Assembly: GCA_046594915.1 (NCBI GenBank)
Contig: JBKJRC010000016.1
Location: 1 to 64,000, forward strand
Direction of reading: 5' to 3'
DNA from: Methylotenera_A sp046594915
GTDB lineage: Bacteria > Pseudomonadota > Gammaproteobacteria > Burkholderiales > Methylophilaceae
DNA: 64,000 nucleotides
Positions 34,120 to 42,959 of the stretch are shown here, piece after piece; position 1 is the first letter of the stretch; each line of letters starts with the position of its first letter. Below the pieces are notes generated by a model. It saw only the letters and a program-made list of their open reading frames with translations. It made no database searches and was not told the DNA's origin. Position numbers and translations under genes: made by a program.

Positions 34120-34210
34120 TCGCGCGAGCGCAGATTGGATGTTTAGTCGCGCAAGCGCAGCAAATGGTATAGTCGCACAAGCGCAGCAAATAGTATAGTC
34201 GCGCCAATGC
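34099..34210 (+). repeat. 26-27 bp tandem repeat at and beyond the lipA 3' end
   Basis: Units at 34099-34124, 34125-34151, 34152-34177 and 34178-34203 share the pattern CAAGCGCAGCAAATGGTATAGT (first part CAAGCGCAGC, second part AAATGGTATAGTCGCG). A degenerate partial copy continues from 34204. The first unit lies in the lipA coding sequence and supplies its stop codon. Copies three and four are nearly identical, pointing to recent slippage or unequal exchange. Confidence 0.88.
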
Positions 34211-34291
34211 ACTAAAAGATCAGTTAAAATTAGAGTAGTGCAAGCAAATCATATTGCTTAAAACAAAAGACAAAACAACAGGATAAAATAA

Positions 34292-35587
34292 ATGGTTCCA
34301 CATTTAACTACTGCACTCAATGGCCCATTACTCACGCTAGAAAAGCGTATGCTGCAAGCGATGCCAAAAATCGAACATTGGTTTCGTTCACAATGGTTAG
34401 AATACGCATCGCCATTTTATGCTTCGGTCGATTTACGTAATTCAGGTTTTAAATTAGCGCCAGTAGACACCAATTTATTTCCCGGTGGATTTAATAATCT
34501 AAATCCAGAATTTTTGAGTTTATGCGTGCAGGCAGCGCAAGTAGCGGTAGAAAAAATATGCCCAGAAGCGCATCGCCTGATGATTATTCCTGAAAATCAT
34601 ACCCGCAATACTTATTATCTGCGCAATGTGGTTGAGCTAGTTAATATCATGAAAGCGGCAGGTTTAGATGTGCGCGTAGGCAGTATTAACCCCGAAATCA
34701 CTGAGCCTACCACGCTTGAAACGCATGATGGGCATACACTTTTGCTGGAACCTGTAGTGCGTGTAGGCAATCGCCTTACGTTAATCAATAAAGAGCTGGG
34801 CGATTTTGATAGCTGCGCGATATTGCTGAACAACGATTTATCGGGCGGCGTGCCAGATATACTCAAAAATCTTGAGCAGGAATTAATTCCACCATTGCAT
34901 GCTGGCTGGCACGTTAGACGAAAATCGACGCATTTCGATGCATATAACCGCGTAGTTGCGGATTTTTCGGCACTTTTAGATATTGATGAGTGGCTGTTGA
35001 ATCCTTATTTTGAAACCTGTGGCGAAATTGACTTTCACGCACGTACTGGCGAAGACTGTTTAGCGCAAAAAGTAGAAGAATTACTCAACAAAATAAAAAT
35101 TAAATATGTCGAATACGGCGTAACGCAAGAGCCCTTTGTGATTGTAAAAGCCGATGCTGGTACTTATGGCATGGGCATTATGACAGTGAAATCACCGGAT
35201 GATGTGCGCGATTTAAACCGTAAAGCGCGCAATAAAATGTCGGTCATTAAAGAAGGCCAACCAGTATCTGAAGTGATTATTCAAGAAGGTGTCTATACAT
35301 TTGAAAGCATTAACGATGCGGTTGCTGAGCCTGTTGTGTATATGATGGATCACTTTGTGATTGGCGGTTTTTATCGCGTGCACACTGGCCGCGAAGCGGA
35401 TGAAAATTTAAATGCACCTGGTTCCCATTTCGAGCCACTTGCGTTTGAAACGCCATGCGGTTTGCCAGATTGCGCAGGCGAGCCAGATACTGTGCCAAAC
35501 CGTTTTTATGCGTATGGCGTAGTGGCGCGTTTGGCTTTGCTGGCTGCCGCGATTGAGTTGCAAGAAACCGACCCTTTAAATACTTAA
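34292..35587 (+). CDS. gshA: Glutamate-cysteine ligase (proteobacterial GshA type)
   Basis: ATP-dependent ligase making gamma-glutamylcysteine, the first step of glutathione synthesis. It belongs to the Acidithiobacillus-type family distinct from E. coli GshA. Recognisable segments are ASVDLRNSGFKLAPVDTNLFPGGFNNL (in parts), the ATP-grasp-like VIVKADAGTYGMGIMTV near residue 285, and GGFYRVH. It has 431 residues. AGGA lies about nine bases before the ATG. gshB follows 62 bases after the stop, giving a complete glutathione pathway. Confidence 0.94.
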   Translation: MVPHLTTALNGPLLTLEKRMLQAMPKIEHWFRSQWLEYASPFYASVDLRNSGFKLAPVDTNLFPGGFNNLNPEFLSLCVQAAQVAVEKICPEAHRLMIIPENHTRNTYYLRNVVELVNIMKAAGLDVRVGSINPEITEPTTLETHDGHTLLLEPVVRVGNRLTLINKELGDFDSCAILLNNDLSGGVPDILKNLEQELIPPLHAGWHVRRKSTHFDAYNRVVADFSALLDIDEWLLNPYFETCGEIDFHARTGEDCLAQKVEELLNKIKIKYVEYGVTQEPFVIVKADAGTYGMGIMTVKSPDDVRDLNRKARNKMSVIKEGQPVSEVIIQEGVYTFESINDAVAEPVVYMMDHFVIGGFYRVHTGREADENLNAPGSHFEPLAFETPCGLPDCAGEPDTVPNRFYAYGVVARLALLAAAIELQETDPLNT

Positions 35588-35649
35588 GCAATCAACTTAA
35601 CCATATAAACCGAACAAGATTTACCCATTAAAGTTAACCCCTAAAAAAC

Positions 35650-36606
35650 GTGAAATTTCTTTTTATTCTAGACGCTTTAAATAGCCTTAAAAGCTATAAA
35701 GATACCAGCATCGCTATCATGCGCGAAGCGGTTAAACGTGGCCACAGTTTATATGTCTGTCATCAGCATGACATATTTTTGCGCAACCAATTGGTTAAAA
35801 TTAAAGCTGGTGAATTTAGTTTTAGCGAAGGCGATAGATGGTACCAATTGGGTGAAAACCAGGAGTTGCTGCCCACCGAATTTAACGCGATTTTAATGCG
35901 CAAAGACCCGCCGTTTGATAATGAATATTTATATAGCACCTATCTGCTGGAATTAGCCAGCAATCAGGGCGCGCGTGTTATTAATAATCCAGCAGCAATT
36001 CGCGGCTGGAACGAAAAATTATCAGTGGCTAAGTTTGCGCAATTTGCACCTGAATTTTTAGTGACGGCTAACAATGATTTAATTCGCGCTTTTTTAGCGC
36101 AATACCAAGACATTATTGTAAAACCGCTGGACGGCATGGGTGGTGCTGGTATTTTCAGGCTGACTGAAACTGACCCTAATATTGGCGCGATTTTAGAAAC
36201 TGCCACCAACTTTGGTTTGAAAACGATTATGGCGCAACGGTACTTGCCCGCTATTTTGCAAGGGGACAAACGCATTATAGTGATTAACGGCGAGCCGCTG
36301 CCTTTTGCACTGGCGCGCATACCTAAAATGGGCGAAACGCGTGGTAATCTGGCTGCTGGCGGCACTGGCGTTGCGCAGACATTAAGCGCACGTGATATAG
36401 AAATCGCAACAACTGTTGGTAAATCACTTAAGCAAGAAGGCTTATTTTTGGTTGGGCTAGATGTGATTGGCGATTACTTAACCGAAATAAACGTTACCAG
36501 CCCTACAGGCATGGTAGAAATTGCCGCACAGACCCAAAATTTACATTTTCCGTGCAATCCAGCAGCAATTTTCATGTCTGCGCTTGAAGGTATTTGCCAG
36601 CCTTAA
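35650..36606 (+). CDS. gshB: Glutathione synthetase
   Basis: ATP-grasp ligase adding glycine to gamma-glutamylcysteine. The start is a GTG (MKFLFILDAL), matching the family N-terminus. Motifs: MRKDPPFDNEYLY, IVKPLDGMGGAGIFRL, and VTSPTGMVEI near the C-terminus for metal/ATP binding. It has 318 residues. The gene usually followed by PTS genes in related bacteria is here followed by apbE after 24 bases. Confidence 0.96.
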   Translation: MKFLFILDALNSLKSYKDTSIAIMREAVKRGHSLYVCHQHDIFLRNQLVKIKAGEFSFSEGDRWYQLGENQELLPTEFNAILMRKDPPFDNEYLYSTYLLELASNQGARVINNPAAIRGWNEKLSVAKFAQFAPEFLVTANNDLIRAFLAQYQDIIVKPLDGMGGAGIFRLTETDPNIGAILETATNFGLKTIMAQRYLPAILQGDKRIIVINGEPLPFALARIPKMGETRGNLAAGGTGVAQTLSARDIEIATTVGKSLKQEGLFLVGLDVIGDYLTEINVTSPTGMVEIAAQTQNLHFPCNPAAIFMSALEGICQP

Positions 36607-36630
36607 TCAAGTCGCGCTATAGTGGTAGTT

Positions 36631-37674
36631 ATGCGCTTAATATCTCTATTTGCAATTTGCTTGCTGCTAACCTGCTGCACCAAACCAGAACCCATTCACA
36701 ATACCCAAAGTTACGTATTTGGCACGTTGGTAGATATCACCATTTATGGTGAATCAGAAGCCGAGGCAGAAGCGTTGGCTGGTGAAATCATTCGCGATTT
36801 TCAAGAGTTGCACAATCGCTTGCACGCTTGGCGCCCCAGCGAAATCGGCGCACTTAATCATGCTTTTAAACGCGGGCATTTACCCATAAAGATTAAGCCA
36901 GATATCACCGCCATTATTTCAGATGCTACCGCGCTCTCCATTCAATCAAAAGGCGCATTTAACCCGGCCATCGGCGCACTTATTAAGACTTGGGGCTTTC
37001 AACATGATGAATTTAAACCCGTTAAGATTGATGACTATCAAATAAAAAAACTAGTCAAAAACAATCCGCAAATGGTTGATATTGTGATTAAAAATGGTAA
37101 AGCATCCAGTCAAAATCCTAGTGTGCAATTAGATTTAGGCGGCTATGCAAAAGGCTATGCGCTGGATATAGCGCTGCAAAGCTTGCGCAGCCATGGTGTT
37201 AAAAACGCATTAATTAATATTGGCGGTAATATTATTGCGTTAGGCAAACACGGCGACCAACCTTGGCGCGTTGGCATTCAACACCCGCGCAAACCTAGCG
37301 CGATTGCCACGCTAGATTTGGATAGCGGCTGGGCCATTGGCACTTCTGGCGATTATCAACGTTATTTTGAGTTGAAAGGTAAGCGCTATTGCCATATTAT
37401 TGATCCTGCAACAGGCTATCCAGTGTCAGGCGTGCAAGCGGTGACTGTACTGATTCCACCGCAGACAAATGCGGGCACATTATCCGATGTTGCATCGAAA
37501 CCAATTTTTATCGCAAAACCCAATGAACGCGCGCAAGCAGCCAAAGATATGGGGGTAGAAAATTACTTAATCATTGAATCGAGTGATAAAATTACCATCA
37601 GCGCCGCAATGGCTAAACGCATTAAATGGCTAGATGCCGCTACTGCGAAGCATGTTACCCAAATTCAGCCTTAA
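36631..37674 (+). CDS. apbE: FAD:protein FMN transferase ApbE
   Basis: Periplasmic Mg-dependent transferase that attaches FMN covalently to threonine of target flavoproteins. A signal segment (LFAICLLLTCCTKPEP) suggests a lipoprotein, although the lipobox is imperfect. Core motifs are SYVFGTLVDITIYG, LDLGGYAKGYALD, ALINIGGNIIALG, GTSGDYQRYFE and HIIDPATGYPV. I use ATG 36631; a GTG three codons earlier is also open. It overlaps the next gene by 41 bases. No obvious flavinylated target is in the window. Confidence 0.92.
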   Translation: MRLISLFAICLLLTCCTKPEPIHNTQSYVFGTLVDITIYGESEAEAEALAGEIIRDFQELHNRLHAWRPSEIGALNHAFKRGHLPIKIKPDITAIISDATALSIQSKGAFNPAIGALIKTWGFQHDEFKPVKIDDYQIKKLVKNNPQMVDIVIKNGKASSQNPSVQLDLGGYAKGYALDIALQSLRSHGVKNALINIGGNIIALGKHGDQPWRVGIQHPRKPSAIATLDLDSGWAIGTSGDYQRYFELKGKRYCHIIDPATGYPVSGVQAVTVLIPPQTNAGTLSDVASKPIFIAKPNERAQAAKDMGVENYLIIESSDKITISAAMAKRIKWLDAATAKHVTQIQP

Positions 37675-38065
37675 TCTAAAAAATATCCAGTTTAGCCATT
37701 ACCCAAAACCATTAATGGGCGATTGGCTGGTAATATTAGTTGGCGTAATAGGCGTTGTTTTAATGTTTCAGTTCTTTTGGGTTACAACGCCCGCAAGCCA
37801 GCTTAAAATCAGGCAAGCCAGCCAAGTTATCGGTATTTTTGATTTAAACCAGAGTCGCGAACTGCATATTAAAGGTGCGCTGGGCGAATCACACATCAGC
37901 ATTCAAAATGGCCAAGTACGTTTTAAACAATCACCCTGTCGCAATCAATATTGCGTGCATCAAGGCTGGTTAAGCCGCGCAGGTCAAGTAGCTATTTGCT
38001 TGCCCAATCAAATTAGCCTGCAATTAATGGGCGCAAAAAGTACCTATGATTCGCTCAATTATTAA
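37634..38065 (+). CDS. NusG domain II-containing membrane-anchored protein
   Basis: 143-residue protein with one membrane helix (about 30-50) followed by an extracytoplasmic NusG-domain-II-like beta domain (about 60-135). The domain shows the conserved cysteine-containing segment SPCRNQYCVHQGWLSRAGQVAICLPN (in parts: SPCRNQYCVHQG, AICLPN). Family function is unknown; it commonly sits between apbE and a Gx-transporter gene. It overlaps apbE by 41 bases. A second ATG at 37652 would shorten the protein by six residues. The three cysteines are conserved in family members I know and may be redox-active or metal-binding. Confidence 0.85.
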   Translation: MPLLRSMLPKFSLNLKNIQFSHYPKPLMGDWLVILVGVIGVVLMFQFFWVTTPASQLKIRQASQVIGIFDLNQSRELHIKGALGESHISIQNGQVRFKQSPCRNQYCVHQGWLSRAGQVAICLPNQISLQLMGAKSTYDSLNY

Positions 38066-38603
38066 ATTGAAACCTCAAAAAATTAACGCGATTAAAAATC
38101 GCTCGATTTTTATTAACACCACTTCTGAGGATCACCAAATTGCAAAACTGACCGCGCTGGCCATTGGTTTGCATATGATAGAAGCGATTTTACCATCGCC
38201 GCTACCTGGCGTTAAACCTGGCATCGCCAACATCGTCACTTTATACGTGCTGTATCAATATGGATTTACAACCGCCGCATGGGTGAGTTTATTGCGCGTA
38301 TTCGCCAGCAGTTTGCTATTAGGTCAGTTTTTATCGCCCACTTTTGTGTTAAGTCTAAGCGGCGCGTTGCTCAGTTTGGCGGCTTTATTTTTTGCTCAAA
38401 AATTACCCAGCAAATATTTCAGCGCAGTCAGTTTAAGCATCATCGCTGCGTTTGCGCATGTTACAGGGCAATTATTGGTAGTCAGATTTTGGCTAATCCC
38501 GCATACCGGCATTGTTTATTTAATCCCAGTTTTTGCAATTGCTGCGGTCATATTTGGGTTAATTAATGGGTTAATTACCTCTAAAATATTACAGCAGCAA
38601 TAA
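38046..38603 (+). CDS. Gx transporter family / heptaprenyl diphosphate synthase component I-like protein
   Basis: Integral membrane protein of 185 residues with about five helices, of the Hpre_diP_synt_I family (now often called Gx transporter). The signature PSPLPGVKPGIANIVTLYVLY is visible (read as PLPGVKPGIAN plus IVTLYVLY), together with FLSPTFVLSLSGALLS. The name heptaprenyl diphosphate synthase component is historical, and transport of a small substrate is more likely from the fold. It overlaps the preceding gene by 20 bases, so the apbE trio is tightly coupled. Confidence 0.85.
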   Translation: MIRSIIKLKPQKINAIKNRSIFINTTSEDHQIAKLTALAIGLHMIEAILPSPLPGVKPGIANIVTLYVLYQYGFTTAAWVSLLRVFASSLLLGQFLSPTFVLSLSGALLSLAALFFAQKLPSKYFSAVSLSIIAAFAHVTGQLLVVRFWLIPHTGIVYLIPVFAIAAVIFGLINGLITSKILQQQ

Positions 38604-38620
38604 TTAGATAATGCTATTCC

Positions 38621-39061
38621 TTACCAAGTTTTTGATCCCCAAGTACGCGTTCCAGCTGAATTAATCGTGACATTACCATTGCCTACTTGCGTTGAACTGG
38701 CAATTGGGGTTGCCGTTAGGGTGAAAGTTTGGCTTGCAGCCGTGGGTGATAAACTGATGGTGTATTTATTGTCGTCACTTTTACCCGATGTTTTACCCAG
38801 GCCGCCAGTGCTTAAACCATTGTAACCAGCAGTTAGATCGCCAGTATAGACGTTGGCGTTTAGATAGATTTTCTCTTGCGCGTTAGCCAATTGTAAAAGT
38901 TCTGTCTGCACTGCCTCGCGGCTCGCGCGAATAACATACTGATTGTAACTCGGTAGCGCAATTGAGGCGAGTATACCGATGATGGCGACTGTAATCATCA
39001 ACTCAATTAGATTAAAGCCGCGCACATATTTTGATAGTCTAATATTATTGGTCATTTGCAT
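38621..39061 (-). CDS. pilE: Type IV pilin-like protein PilE
   Basis: Type IV (minor) pilin. The prepilin leader ends in G before FNLIELMITVAIIGILASIALPSY (cleavage between Gly15 and Phe16; Glu at mature position 5). A variable globular domain follows, 146 residues in all. There is no clear C-terminal disulphide pair, which argues for a minor pilin/PilE-type component rather than the major PilA. It is the last gene of the minor pilin cluster, 69 bases after pilY1, with a hairpin in between. A second ATG two codons in is possible. Confidence 0.9.
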   Translation of the reverse strand: MQMTNNIRLSKYVRGFNLIELMITVAIIGILASIALPSYNQYVIRASREAVQTELLQLANAQEKIYLNANVYTGDLTAGYNGLSTGGLGKTSGKSDDNKYTISLSPTAASQTFTLTATPIASSTQVGNGNVTINSAGTRTWGSKTW

Positions 39062-39091
39062 GGTGATTCCCTTGGTTGTTAGTTTGCATTT

Positions 39092-39118
39092 ACAGCACGA
39101 TCTTTACCGTCGTGCCGT
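39092..39118 (-). promoter_or_regulatory. Hairpin between pilY1 and pilE
   Basis: On the minus strand ACGGCACGA pairs with TCGTGCTGT (one G-T wobble) around a 9-base loop. There is no T tract, so it may be an mRNA processing or stabilising structure rather than a terminator. Confidence 0.4.
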
Positions 39119-39130
39119 TAATACAGTATT

Positions 39131-42100
39131 TTAGTTTCTCAGTAATTCAGACCATGAAATACGCCCTGTTTTTGCTTGATTACGTTTTTCATCACCACCA
39201 GAGCCAGTGGTTCCATCTGGGCTGGCTGTTATAACAGTTTTACTTGTACCATCGGGGTTAACTGTTGTTGTCGTTGTTGTACCATCACTATTTTTTCTAA
39301 TACTCACTTGCAAGGTACCGCCATCTGAATACTTAGTGGTGATAGTGGTTAAGTTACCACTTATAATCGTTTGCACATTGATGACAGTACCCGTAGCGCG
39401 GAAGCTACCATCGGAAGGGTCATCGGAACCCGCGACAGGGGTTTTATATTTTGATGGATCAGACGGTGATGTGTCTTTTGGCGGCATCGAAGTCCAAGCA
39501 GAATCGCCATAGCATTCGCCGTTAGGGTGATGCCAAAAGACTGTGTATTCGGCTAATAATTGTGCATTGTGATTAGCTTTAGTTAAGCGCCAGCCATATT
39601 CAGGACGTAATGGTACGTTAAGCTCAATTTGTGCGGCGGTTGTATTACTTTTAATAATCTGAATAGTGAGCGCTCCATTGTGACGTGCGCCCTCAGTGGT
39701 GGACGCTGTTCCGCGCGTCGTTACATTGTTGGCGGGTGGGATAACTGGATTATAGAAGGTGCTAAAAGTACTACCTTTTGGAATCTTTTCTTTGTTTACG
39801 CAACCAGTTTGCGTTGGGTGCAAACCAACTCTAGTGCTGCCCGCTACAAATCCGCTGCCACCCGCATTTGTCCACCAGTCTTTAGCGGTAAATGTATCCA
39901 CAGGCATATTAAATTCCAGCTGAAAGTTGGCCGTGGCACGCGTATAGGTAGGCGCATTATTGATGATATTGGTTGCCTGTAACTCTTTGGCTTGATTGCC
40001 ATACAGCTTGACACTCACATGTGGATTATTGCCCACCGCTAGAGTGACGCCTGGATTCAAATACTGATTATGTACCAGCACTTTGAAACTGGTGGATGTG
40101 CTGGTAATCGCGTTGGATAAATTAAGTGAGACATCACTTGCGCGCAACATATTCACACCCGTGACATTAAAAATATCATCGTATTCGTGAAAATGTTTTT
40201 TGCTGGCGCCATCATAAGTTGGGTAGTAAATATCTACGTCAAAGTGACCGCCTGCCACCCCACGGTCGGTTGAGGTGAGAGGCGCAATCACATCAGGATT
40301 TTGATTGGTGAATGTGGTATTGAGGTTGGTTAATTGCACCAATATAGGCTGGGAACCAACCCCTTCAGTAACTAAGCGGCCTAATGCTACGCCTGAGAAG
40401 GTGGTATTTACGTCCCCTATGACAGCACCTGAAGGCAAAACATCACCACTTTCGTAACGCGTTCTATCGGTGTTATTCAGTAACTGATCACCACTTAAAT
40501 CCAGAAATGGGCTATTAGTAACGCCGCCAGTCAACGCCTCCACTTCCATTAACCAGTTTTCACCTTTTGGTCTTGGCTGTGGGTTAATCACAGTGGGATT
40601 GGTGCCGTTAAAATAAAAGCGGCCGTTTTCAATAAACGCACCGTCACCAATAACGCGCTCACCGGCTTTTGGTAATGCTACTTGCCAGCCGATATGGTTT
40701 GCCGCACCAGAGGTCCATACCGGTTTGTTGTCAGTAGTGGTTACGCGTACAGGCACAGTTACTGAGCCACTTGTATAGGTTTTTTGAACCAGTGTTTGGG
40801 TTAATATTGCCGCGTTTGGAATGGTGGTAGCAGGATCCCAAATACCATAAGCATAATGGGTTGCAGTATCGGTTTCATCGGCGGCAGTTAACATTCTGCC
40901 AGTGGCAAAATTAACCATCGTGCCACCTAACGGATGTGCCACCGTGGCAGGAGCCATAGTAATGGCTTGCACAGGATTAGTTGTACGCATCAGTGTGGCA
41001 GACCAGCTGCTGTCAGTCGCACTGGTCAGATTAAATTTCCACAGTTTGCCGTCAATATCGCCCGCGTAACAAACATCAATACGGGTATCGCTATTGTTAT
41101 CGACACAACTTGGCGTGGACAACCCACCGCCAACACTACCAGAAGTAGCAACTTCACGAATAAGTGCACCTGTTGCGGCGTTGATGATAAATAAGGCGGA
41201 TACGCCACCAGAGTTATATCCATTACCAACGATGACTGCGGATTGCCCGCTACCACTATTCACCTTGCCTATGATTGGTGTGCCATACGTGTATCCCAGA
41301 TTTCCATAACCACTGCTTGCATTGGTAATCTCCCACAAGCTTTTAGTCGCCGCATCTGCTTCACTGGTGACAATTGGGTTAGTCACGTCTAATGCAAATA
41401 AACCGCGACCACCAGCACCTAAACCACTCACCAGTATTTTTTTAGTCAAGCCCGAAATCACCGCATCTGCAACATTTAAACCGCCATCAACAAAGTATTC
41501 ATGTACATAAGGATTAACGGTTAGTTTTGGCAAGTTTGCCATTAGCATAGACGGCATATATGCCCACAACTCATCTCCCCCTTGTGCGCCACGTGCATCC
41601 AAAACATGCAACAAACCATCATTGGCGCCTACAAATAACACAGGCTCGCCATTATTGGGCATATAGAAAGGTCTGGAATGCAGTATATCGCCCAGCACAT
41701 GTGCGCGGTCGCGCAAAGTACCGCCTTTGGCTATTTCATTGCTACGCTGACCTCGCACATAGTTTAAAACGTTGGTTCTAGCCGTATCAGAGCTACCCAG
41801 CAGCGCCTGTTGTGCCGTAGAAAGGCTGGTAAATCGAAAGGGGATTTTTGAACCATCACTTTTGAGTGTGGCTATTTTTCGATTAGTATCATAATCTTGA
41901 ACATCTAGATGGGTTGCAGCACCACCCGTCCACCATTCGGCTGGGGTATTGATGTCGCCTTCTTTGCTGACGGGATAGGCATATACATTGCCACTCCACT
42001 TTTCTCTCAAGTAATCGCTTTTAAATACAATTTCATTGCCACTGGTTAAATCAAAGTTGGTCACTTCTAATTGCGCCAAACTACCCACTGGTTGCGCGGA

Positions 42101-42190
42101 AGGCGTAAACGCAGCTGCCGCGATGATGTATCCTGTTATAGAGAGGGCAGCGGCTAAAACAGCTAATTTAAAAAATGATTTTTTGGTCAT
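39131..42190 (-). CDS. pilY1: Type IV pilus tip adhesin/biogenesis protein PilY1, short form
   Basis: Secreted pilus-tip protein that modulates extension/retraction and adhesion. After a signal peptide (about 1-27), the central beta-propeller begins near residue 150, with ARTNVLNYVRGQ, GDILHSRPFYM and VGANDGLLHVLDA. A calcium-binding loop of Asp/Asn pattern DNNSDTRID lies near residue 363, followed by YAGDIDGKLWKF. It has 1019 residues, short for PilY1 because the N-terminal von Willebrand A-like domain is missing. A unique C-terminal tail (about 800-1019) is Thr- and Asp-rich. It lies in fimT-pilVWX-pilY1-pilE order. Confidence 0.9.
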   Translation of the reverse strand: MTKKSFFKLAVLAAALSITGYIIAAAAFTPSAQPVGSLAQLEVTNFDLTSGNEIVFKSDYLREKWSGNVYAYPVSKEGDINTPAEWWTGGAATHLDVQDYDTNRKIATLKSDGSKIPFRFTSLSTAQQALLGSSDTARTNVLNYVRGQRSNEIAKGGTLRDRAHVLGDILHSRPFYMPNNGEPVLFVGANDGLLHVLDARGAQGGDELWAYMPSMLMANLPKLTVNPYVHEYFVDGGLNVADAVISGLTKKILVSGLGAGGRGLFALDVTNPIVTSEADAATKSLWEITNASSGYGNLGYTYGTPIIGKVNSGSGQSAVIVGNGYNSGGVSALFIINAATGALIREVATSGSVGGGLSTPSCVDNNSDTRIDVCYAGDIDGKLWKFNLTSATDSSWSATLMRTTNPVQAITMAPATVAHPLGGTMVNFATGRMLTAADETDTATHYAYGIWDPATTIPNAAILTQTLVQKTYTSGSVTVPVRVTTTDNKPVWTSGAANHIGWQVALPKAGERVIGDGAFIENGRFYFNGTNPTVINPQPRPKGENWLMEVEALTGGVTNSPFLDLSGDQLLNNTDRTRYESGDVLPSGAVIGDVNTTFSGVALGRLVTEGVGSQPILVQLTNLNTTFTNQNPDVIAPLTSTDRGVAGGHFDVDIYYPTYDGASKKHFHEYDDIFNVTGVNMLRASDVSLNLSNAITSTSTSFKVLVHNQYLNPGVTLAVGNNPHVSVKLYGNQAKELQATNIINNAPTYTRATANFQLEFNMPVDTFTAKDWWTNAGGSGFVAGSTRVGLHPTQTGCVNKEKIPKGSTFSTFYNPVIPPANNVTTRGTASTTEGARHNGALTIQIIKSNTTAAQIELNVPLRPEYGWRLTKANHNAQLLAEYTVFWHHPNGECYGDSAWTSMPPKDTSPSDPSKYKTPVAGSDDPSDGSFRATGTVINVQTIISGNLTTITTKYSDGGTLQVSIRKNSDGTTTTTTVNPDGTSKTVITASPDGTTGSGGDEKRNQAKTGRISWSELLRN

Positions 42191-42294
42191 GATATTCTCT
42201 TTTACATCGCAAAGTTTTAATAGTTAACACTAAAAACGACTCAATTAATTTCTGAAAAATCCAGCATCAATAAGCATAAAAATTTTAAGCACTG

Positions 42295-42348
42295 AATCTA
42301 GCCCGGAATCTCTAACCCAGAATCTTAAGTACAGAATCTTAAGTACAG
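42295..42348 (-). repeat. 14-bp tandem repeat covering the pilX stop
   Basis: AATCTTAAGTACAG is perfectly duplicated (42321-42334 and 42335-42348). Two degenerate copies precede it (42307-42320, and a 12-base form at 42295-42306). The repeat includes the pilX stop codon and continues into the gap before pilY1. Confidence 0.8.
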
Positions 42349-42902
42349 CTCAATACGCTATAAACAGTTTGCACAAACTTAAGTGCGCCACGGCTACTTT
42401 CGCCGCGGCCAATAATGCGGAATACATTCACTTTATTGCATCCCGCCGAAACCCTGCCACCTAAGGAATTTCCTGAAGGAAGCAGCGTTTTATTTTCGGC
42501 TAACAATTCAATCAGATAGCGCTGGTTCGTATTGCTGCCTTGTACCGAATTGGCGGCAGACCATGTCATCGTTAATGGATCTATACTGTTACTGGTAAAA
42601 TAATTAACAGGATACAATCCAGTCCCGCTAGCATAAGTAGTAAATGCGGCAGACCGATAGTTTGCTCCTGTGGCAAGCCAGCGCTCAGCGATTGCTACGG
42701 CAGATTCTGTTTCGTTAAATGCAGCCGACTGGAATTGCAAGTTTGCAGATAAATTCAATTGGCTTTTTGATAAACGCATTGCAGTTACGCCTAATATCAT
42801 CAGTAAACCCATCACAACGAGCGTGGTAATTAACGACACGCCTTGTTGCCTGCGTTTGGCGGCAGTTTTCCATTTAATTGTTTGATTGCCACTTTGTTTC
42901 AT
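42339..42902 (-). CDS. pilX: Minor pilin PilX
   Basis: Minor pilin PilX, part of the priming complex. A long basic leader (about 20 residues, KRRQQ) ends in Gly before VSLITTLVVMGLLMILGV. The absence of Glu at mature position 5 is usual for PilX. A globular domain follows, with two cysteines near the C-terminus. It has 187 residues. It is followed by pilY1 after 148 bases containing the 14-bp repeat, and preceded by pilW. Confidence 0.88.
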   Translation of the reverse strand: MKQSGNQTIKWKTAAKRRQQGVSLITTLVVMGLLMILGVTAMRLSKSQLNLSANLQFQSAAFNETESAVAIAERWLATGANYRSAAFTTYASGTGLYPVNYFTSNSIDPLTMTWSAANSVQGSNTNQRYLIELLAENKTLLPSGNSLGGRVSAGCNKVNVFRIIGRGESSRGALKFVQTVYSVLSCT

Positions 42903-42959
42903 GTCCGTTCCTGTCTTATCCTTTAATCTTTATCTATTAATCACGGTTAATGACCAAAA

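Noticed and set aside
34099..34210. CRISPR array at the lipA repeat
   Set aside because: Units are contiguous with no unique spacers, so this is a simple tandem repeat; no cas genes are present.
34018..34212. Minus-strand open frame over the lipA 3' end
   Set aside because: It is generated by the tandem repeat and lipA antisense; no start signal or family match.
38046..38603. Genuine heptaprenyl diphosphate synthase subunit
   Set aside because: The protein is a multi-helix membrane protein without prenyl synthase Asp motifs, and no catalytic component II gene is adjacent.
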